From positions 1 through 64,000 of the forward strand of contig DASQNU010000047.1 in NCBI GenBank assembly GCA_035644815.1: 64,000 nt of DNA. The letters run 5' to 3'. The notes under the pieces are model-generated. The model did not search any database and was not told the origin of the DNA. It was given only the letters and a program-made list of their open reading frames with translations. Position 1 is the stretch's first letter; every line of letters starts with the position of its first letter. Source of the DNA: Brevibacillus_F sp035644815 (lineage in GTDB: Bacteria > Bacillota > Bacilli > Brevibacillales > Brevibacillaceae). The translations under genes and the position numbers were made by a program. This document shows positions 60,634 through 64,000 of this stretch, one piece after another.

Positions 60634-61632
60634 TCACCAGGAAACAGATGCGGTCACCGCATGACAGGCTACTTGATGACCTTTGCCGATCTCTTTCAAT
60701 CGCGGTTTTTCCTCTTGGCAGGCTTGCACTGCATACGCACAGCGCGAGCGAAACGCACACCCGGATGGCGGATCAAGCGGGCTTGGCACATCTCCTTGCA
60801 AATGAATCCGTTCACTCTGTTCGGCCAGATCCGGATCGGCGATGGGCAGAGCAGATAGCAGCGCCTTTGTGTAGGGATGCTGCATGTTGGTATACAGATC
60901 GTGAGCGTCCGCAATTTCCACCAGACTGCCCAAATACATCACCCCGACCTTGTGTGAGATATGCCTCACCATCGACAGGTCGTGGGAAATGAATAGATAG
61001 GTCAAGCCGAATTTTTCCTGCAGCTCCTCTAGCATATTGACAACCTGGGCCTGAATCGACACATCGAGTGCAGAGATCGGCTCGTCGCACACGATAAATT
61101 CCGGCTCCACCGCGAGCGCCCTGGCAATCCCGATCCGTTGCCGCTGCCCGCCGGAAAACTCGTGGGGATAGCGATTGATATGATCCTGTTTGAGTCCGAC
61201 CAGTTCGACGAGCTCCTTGATACGATCAGTCCGGTCTTTGCCTTTGCAAATCTGGTGAACATCCAGCGGATCACCGATGATCTCGCCTACCGTCATGCGC
61301 GGGTCCAGAGAAGCGTACGGGTCTTGAAAGATCATCTGCATTTTTTTGCGGAAAGGAAGCAGCTCTTTGTGCTTCAGGCTTTGAATGGCTTTTCCTTGGA
61401 ACAGGATCTCTCCTTCTGTCGGTTCATACAGCTTGAGAATGGTACGTCCCGCCGTTGTTTTTCCACAGCCGGATTCGCCCACCAAGCCGAGCGTTTCGCC
61501 CTTTTTAATGGAGAAGCTGACATCATCGACTGCCTTGAGCAACCGGGACTGCTTGCTGAAAAAGCCTTTTTTTACGTCAAAATATTTCTTCAGATTGCGG
61601 ACTTCGAGCAAGGTTTCATGGATTGGCGCCAC
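60634..61632 (-). CDS. oppF: Oligopeptide ABC transporter ATP-binding protein
   Basis: The 332-residue ATPase has Walker A LVGESGCGKTTAGRTIL (about residues 53-69), signature SGGQRQRIGIARAL, Walker B FIVCDEPISALDV and the oligo_HPY C-terminal domain (HPYTKALLSALPIADP). The Cys-rich CAFRSRCAYAVQACQEEKP could hold an iron-sulfur cluster, as seen in DppF/OppF relatives. It pairs with OppD and energises the transporter. Confidence 0.94.
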   Translation of the reverse strand: MAPIHETLLEVRNLKKYFDVKKGFFSKQSRLLKAVDDVSFSIKKGETLGLVGESGCGKTTAGRTILKLYEPTEGEILFQGKAIQSLKHKELLPFRKKMQMIFQDPYASLDPRMTVGEIIGDPLDVHQICKGKDRTDRIKELVELVGLKQDHINRYPHEFSGGQRQRIGIARALAVEPEFIVCDEPISALDVSIQAQVVNMLEELQEKFGLTYLFISHDLSMVRHISHKVGVMYLGSLVEIADAHDLYTNMQHPYTKALLSALPIADPDLAEQSERIHLQGDVPSPLDPPSGCAFRSRCAYAVQACQEEKPRLKEIGKGHQVACHAVTASVSW

Positions 61633-61647
61633 TGGTACGTCTCCCTT

Positions 61648-62640
61648 CTAGTTTGCATTAGCGGCTTTGGCAGCTTTTGGATGCATCAGCCAGCATGCAG
61701 CACGATGACTCTCTGTCAAGGAAACAGGCACAGGTGACAGCTGGGTGCAGATTTTCATCGCATGCTCGCACCTTGCTGCAAACGAACAGCCTTTTGGCGG
61801 TGAAAGCAAATCAGGCGGACTGCCAGGGATCGGGATCAGCTTTTTCTTTTCCCCCTCCGTGATTTTGGGCATGGAGCGGATGAGTCCCCACGTGTAGGGA
61901 TGCTGCGGGCTGTAAAATATTTCTCGGGTGGTTCCTTCCTCTACGATCTGCCCACCGTACATGACCGCAATCCGATTGCACATGCTGGCGACGACGCCCA
62001 GATCGTGCGTAATTAACACGATGGAGGTATCGAACTTTTTCTTCAAATCACGCATGAGATCAAGGATCTGCGCTTGAATCGTCACATCCAGCGCCGTCGT
62101 CGGTTCATCAGCAATCAGGAGCTTGGGATTGCAGGAAATGGCCATCGCGATCATGACCCGCTGCCTCATCCCGCCGGAGAACTCATGCGGATACTGGTCC
62201 AGTCGGCTCTCCGGACTGGGGATCTCCACCAGCTTCAGTACTTCGATGGCTTTTTTTCGGGCTTCCGCCTTTGAAAGCTTTTGATGAATCCGGATCGGCT
62301 CGATGATTTGCTGGCCAATCGTAAACAGCGGATTAAGCGACGTCATCGGGTCTTGAAAAATCATCCCGATCTCGTTGCCGAGCAGCTTGCGCATTTGTTT
62401 GGTATTTACATGCAGCAAGTCTATCCCATCGAAGGTCATCTGCTCCGCTTCCACCCTGGCACTGTCGGGCAATAACCTCATCAGCGACAGCATGGATACA
62501 CTTTTTCCGGAGCCCGACTCTCCGACGATGCCAATCGATTCTCCTTTGTTGACATGAAAGGTAATCCCGCGAACCGCCTGCACTTGTCCGGCATCGATAT
62601 GAAACGTCGTTTTCAGATTACGCATATCAAGCAGCTTCAT
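61648..62640 (-). CDS. oppD: Oligopeptide ABC transporter ATP-binding protein
   Basis: This 330-residue protein has Walker A GIVGESGSGKSVSMLSL, the signature SGGMRQRVMIAMAIS, Walker B LLIADEPTTALDVTIQAQ and the C-terminal oligo_HPY motif (HPYTWGLIRSMP) with CSFAARCEHAMKIC. It starts 15 bp before oppF and forms the second half of the ATPase dimer. Confidence 0.94.
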   Translation of the reverse strand: MKLLDMRNLKTTFHIDAGQVQAVRGITFHVNKGESIGIVGESGSGKSVSMLSLMRLLPDSARVEAEQMTFDGIDLLHVNTKQMRKLLGNEIGMIFQDPMTSLNPLFTIGQQIIEPIRIHQKLSKAEARKKAIEVLKLVEIPSPESRLDQYPHEFSGGMRQRVMIAMAISCNPKLLIADEPTTALDVTIQAQILDLMRDLKKKFDTSIVLITHDLGVVASMCNRIAVMYGGQIVEEGTTREIFYSPQHPYTWGLIRSMPKITEGEKKKLIPIPGSPPDLLSPPKGCSFAARCEHAMKICTQLSPVPVSLTESHRAACWLMHPKAAKAANAN

Positions 62641-62653
62641 ATGGAACCCCCTT

Positions 62654-63628
62654 TTATTTCTTCAGCCTTGGGTCAAGGGCGTCGCGCAGGCCGTCCCCGA
62701 TAAAGTTGAGGGCAAACATCGTGATGCTGATCGCCAGCGCCGGAAAGAGCATCTGATACGGCTGGGTAAAGATCGTCGGGATCGCATCGTTGACGAGCGT
62801 GCCCCAGCTGGCAATCGGCACTTGAATTCCGATACCAAGAAAGCTCAAGAATGCCTCCGAGAATATGGCGGAGGGAACCAGAAAGGTCACGGTCACAATA
62901 ATCGGACCCATGCTATTGGGAATGAGATGCTTGAACAGGATGCGCAGGTTGGAGGAGCCAATCGAACGGGCTGCGAGCGCATACTCCTGATGCTTCAGCG
63001 TCACCACCTGTGACCGGACAATCCGCGCCGTCCCGATCCAGGAGGTCAGGCATAAGGCGATCAGGATGCTCTGCACGCTATTGCCCAGAAACATCATCAC
63101 CAAAATGATATAAAGCAGATCAGGGATGCCGATCATCATATCGACAATGCGCATCATCACCATATCGACCCGGCCGCCGAAATATCCGGAAATCCCGCCA
63201 TAGATGACCCCGATCACCATATTGATGGCAGCCGCCACAAAACCGATCAACAGGCTGATTCTCGCCCCATACAACGTCCGGACGAAGATATCGCGGCCAA
63301 ACTTGTCTGTGCCAAACCAATGCTCAGCGGACGGTGCCTGGTTGCCTTCTTCCAGCTTTTGTCCATCGTATGTATATTCCGAAAAGATCGGGCCAAAGAT
63401 CGCGGCAATGGCCATGACCACAACCACGCAAAGCCCGAACATGGCGAGGCGGTCCTTTTGAAACCTAGCCCAGGCATCCTGCCAATACGATTTGCTCGGT
63501 CGTGCGATCAGCTCGTTGCTTTGTTTATCCGATGCGTCCAGTTTTTCGAAAAGTTCATCCGGAAGCTCGTCATAGCGATCCCCATCGCGGTTATCATGGA
63601 ACTGCTTCGTTTGTATGGAATTGATCAT
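62654..63628 (-). CDS. oppC: Oligopeptide ABC transporter permease
   Basis: The 324-residue permease has an N-terminal OppC_N span (RFQKDRLAMFGLCVVVVMAI), six spans and the EAA loop EYALAARSIGSSNLRILFKHLIPNSMGPIIV (near residue 225). It ends NFIGDGLRDALDPRLKK, the typical OppC/DppC tail. Its long acidic N-terminal segment is normal for OppC of this type. Confidence 0.94.
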   Translation of the reverse strand: MINSIQTKQFHDNRDGDRYDELPDELFEKLDASDKQSNELIARPSKSYWQDAWARFQKDRLAMFGLCVVVVMAIAAIFGPIFSEYTYDGQKLEEGNQAPSAEHWFGTDKFGRDIFVRTLYGARISLLIGFVAAAINMVIGVIYGGISGYFGGRVDMVMMRIVDMMIGIPDLLYIILVMMFLGNSVQSILIALCLTSWIGTARIVRSQVVTLKHQEYALAARSIGSSNLRILFKHLIPNSMGPIIVTVTFLVPSAIFSEAFLSFLGIGIQVPIASWGTLVNDAIPTIFTQPYQMLFPALAISITMFALNFIGDGLRDALDPRLKK

Positions 63629-63636
63629 GTCATCAC

Positions 63637-64000
63637 CTACTCATCCATTTTTACGCGGCGGTCGATTACGGCATAAAGGATATCCACGATGAGATTGCAC
63701 ACAATGATGAACACTCCAAAAAAGACTGTCATGCCCAAAATGACCGAATAATCTCGATCCGCGATGCTAGTCACGAAATCTCTTCCTATACCTGGGATAG
63801 AAAAGATACGTTCTATTACGAAGCTGCCTGTCAGCAAAACGGCGACCAGCGGACCCAGATAGGTCACAATTGGAATGATCGCATTTTTCAAGGCATGCTT
63901 GCAGATAACGGACAGCTCATGCACCCCCTTGGCTCTCGCCGTACGGATATAGTCATGACGCATCACTTCGAGCATGCTCGAGCGCATCAGCCGGGCGATA
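63637..64000 (-). CDS. oppB: Oligopeptide ABC transporter permease, 3' part
   Basis: The C-terminal 120 residues of an OppB/DppB permease are visible. IARLMRSSMLEVMRHDYIRTARAKGV is the EAA motif, and ITYLGPLVAVLLTGSFVIE with RDFVTSIADRDYSVILG follows. The frame continues off the right edge. It precedes oppC by 8 bp, completing an oppB-C-D-F-A order. Confidence 0.93.
   Translation of the reverse strand, partial: IARLMRSSMLEVMRHDYIRTARAKGVHELSVICKHALKNAIIPIVTYLGPLVAVLLTGSFVIERIFSIPGIGRDFVTSIADRDYSVILGMTVFFGVFIIVCNLIVDILYAVIDRRVKMDE

Noticed and set aside
1..64000. CRISPR arrays, rRNA or tRNA genes, prophage or intact transposase
   Set aside because: No direct-repeat/spacer pattern, RNA-gene sequence or transposase motif was recognised by eye; a dedicated tRNA or CRISPR scan was not possible.

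Overview
The window looks like a chromosome segment from an aerobic, endospore-forming Bacillota of the Brevibacillus/Paenibacillus type. This is inferred from protein character, not from a search. Supporting signs are a GlpP-antiterminated glp regulon, CcpA-type cre boxes on Firmicute-style promoters, YesM/YesN-type two-component proteins, a Qox/Cyo-type quinol oxidase, Mn-dependent pyrophosphatase, a YhcN/YlaJ-type sporulation lipoprotein, and GGAGG ribosome sites with frequent TTG and GTG starts. No rRNA, tRNA, CRISPR array, prophage or intact insertion sequence was seen.

Bases 1-12.4k are an accessory, partly decayed zone. It holds a truncated surface-protein remnant, a ketosynthase III-like pseudogene with in-frame stops, a TetR fragment, small unassigned proteins, and single-gene units (VOC, DinB, LysE, ABM with a divergent LysR, nitroreductase with a divergent MocR-type regulator, HEAT-like). 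Bases 12.6-19.4k carry a chemoreceptor, a YesN/YesM-type pair whose kinase seems to begin at a non-standard ATA codon, and a secreted three-repeat BIG2 protein. Bases 19.5-24.4k are glpP-glpF-glpK-glpD, with two antiterminator-type leaders and a cre box on the glpF promoter. Bases 24.5-30.1k hold single genes: flavin reductase, GNAT, aldo/keto reductase, SigZ-like sigma factor, RDD protein and a spore lipoprotein.

Bases 30.1-37.3k form an arabino-oligosaccharide unit: a LacI-type regulator, araN-araP-araQ, GH51 arabinofuranosidase and AraM/EgsA. It has two pairs of near-identical operators and cre boxes. Bases 37.4-40.2k hold small genes, ppaC, and two neighbouring ~200-nt inverted-repeat elements without a credible gene. 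Bases 40.2-44.1k encode a four-subunit quinol oxidase with an Fnr-like box upstream and His-rich tails on three subunits. Bases 44.4-47.7k hold an HD-GYP membrane protein and a CAP12-like TIR protein overlapping a small basic protein, a possible defence pair.

Bases 47.8-64.0k are the most interesting part. A sigma-54 activator with CBS and PAS-like domains lies at the end of a compact operon, coxG-coxS-coxL-coxM-xdhC-mocA-pxpB-pxpC-biotinyl protein-pxpA. A near-perfect sigma-54 promoter with paired upstream repeats precedes it, and an oppBCDFA peptide transporter lies upstream. My inference is a sigma-54-controlled catabolic route: a molybdenum hydroxylase oxidises an imported N-containing compound and an ATP-dependent 5-oxoprolinase-type enzyme opens the resulting lactam.
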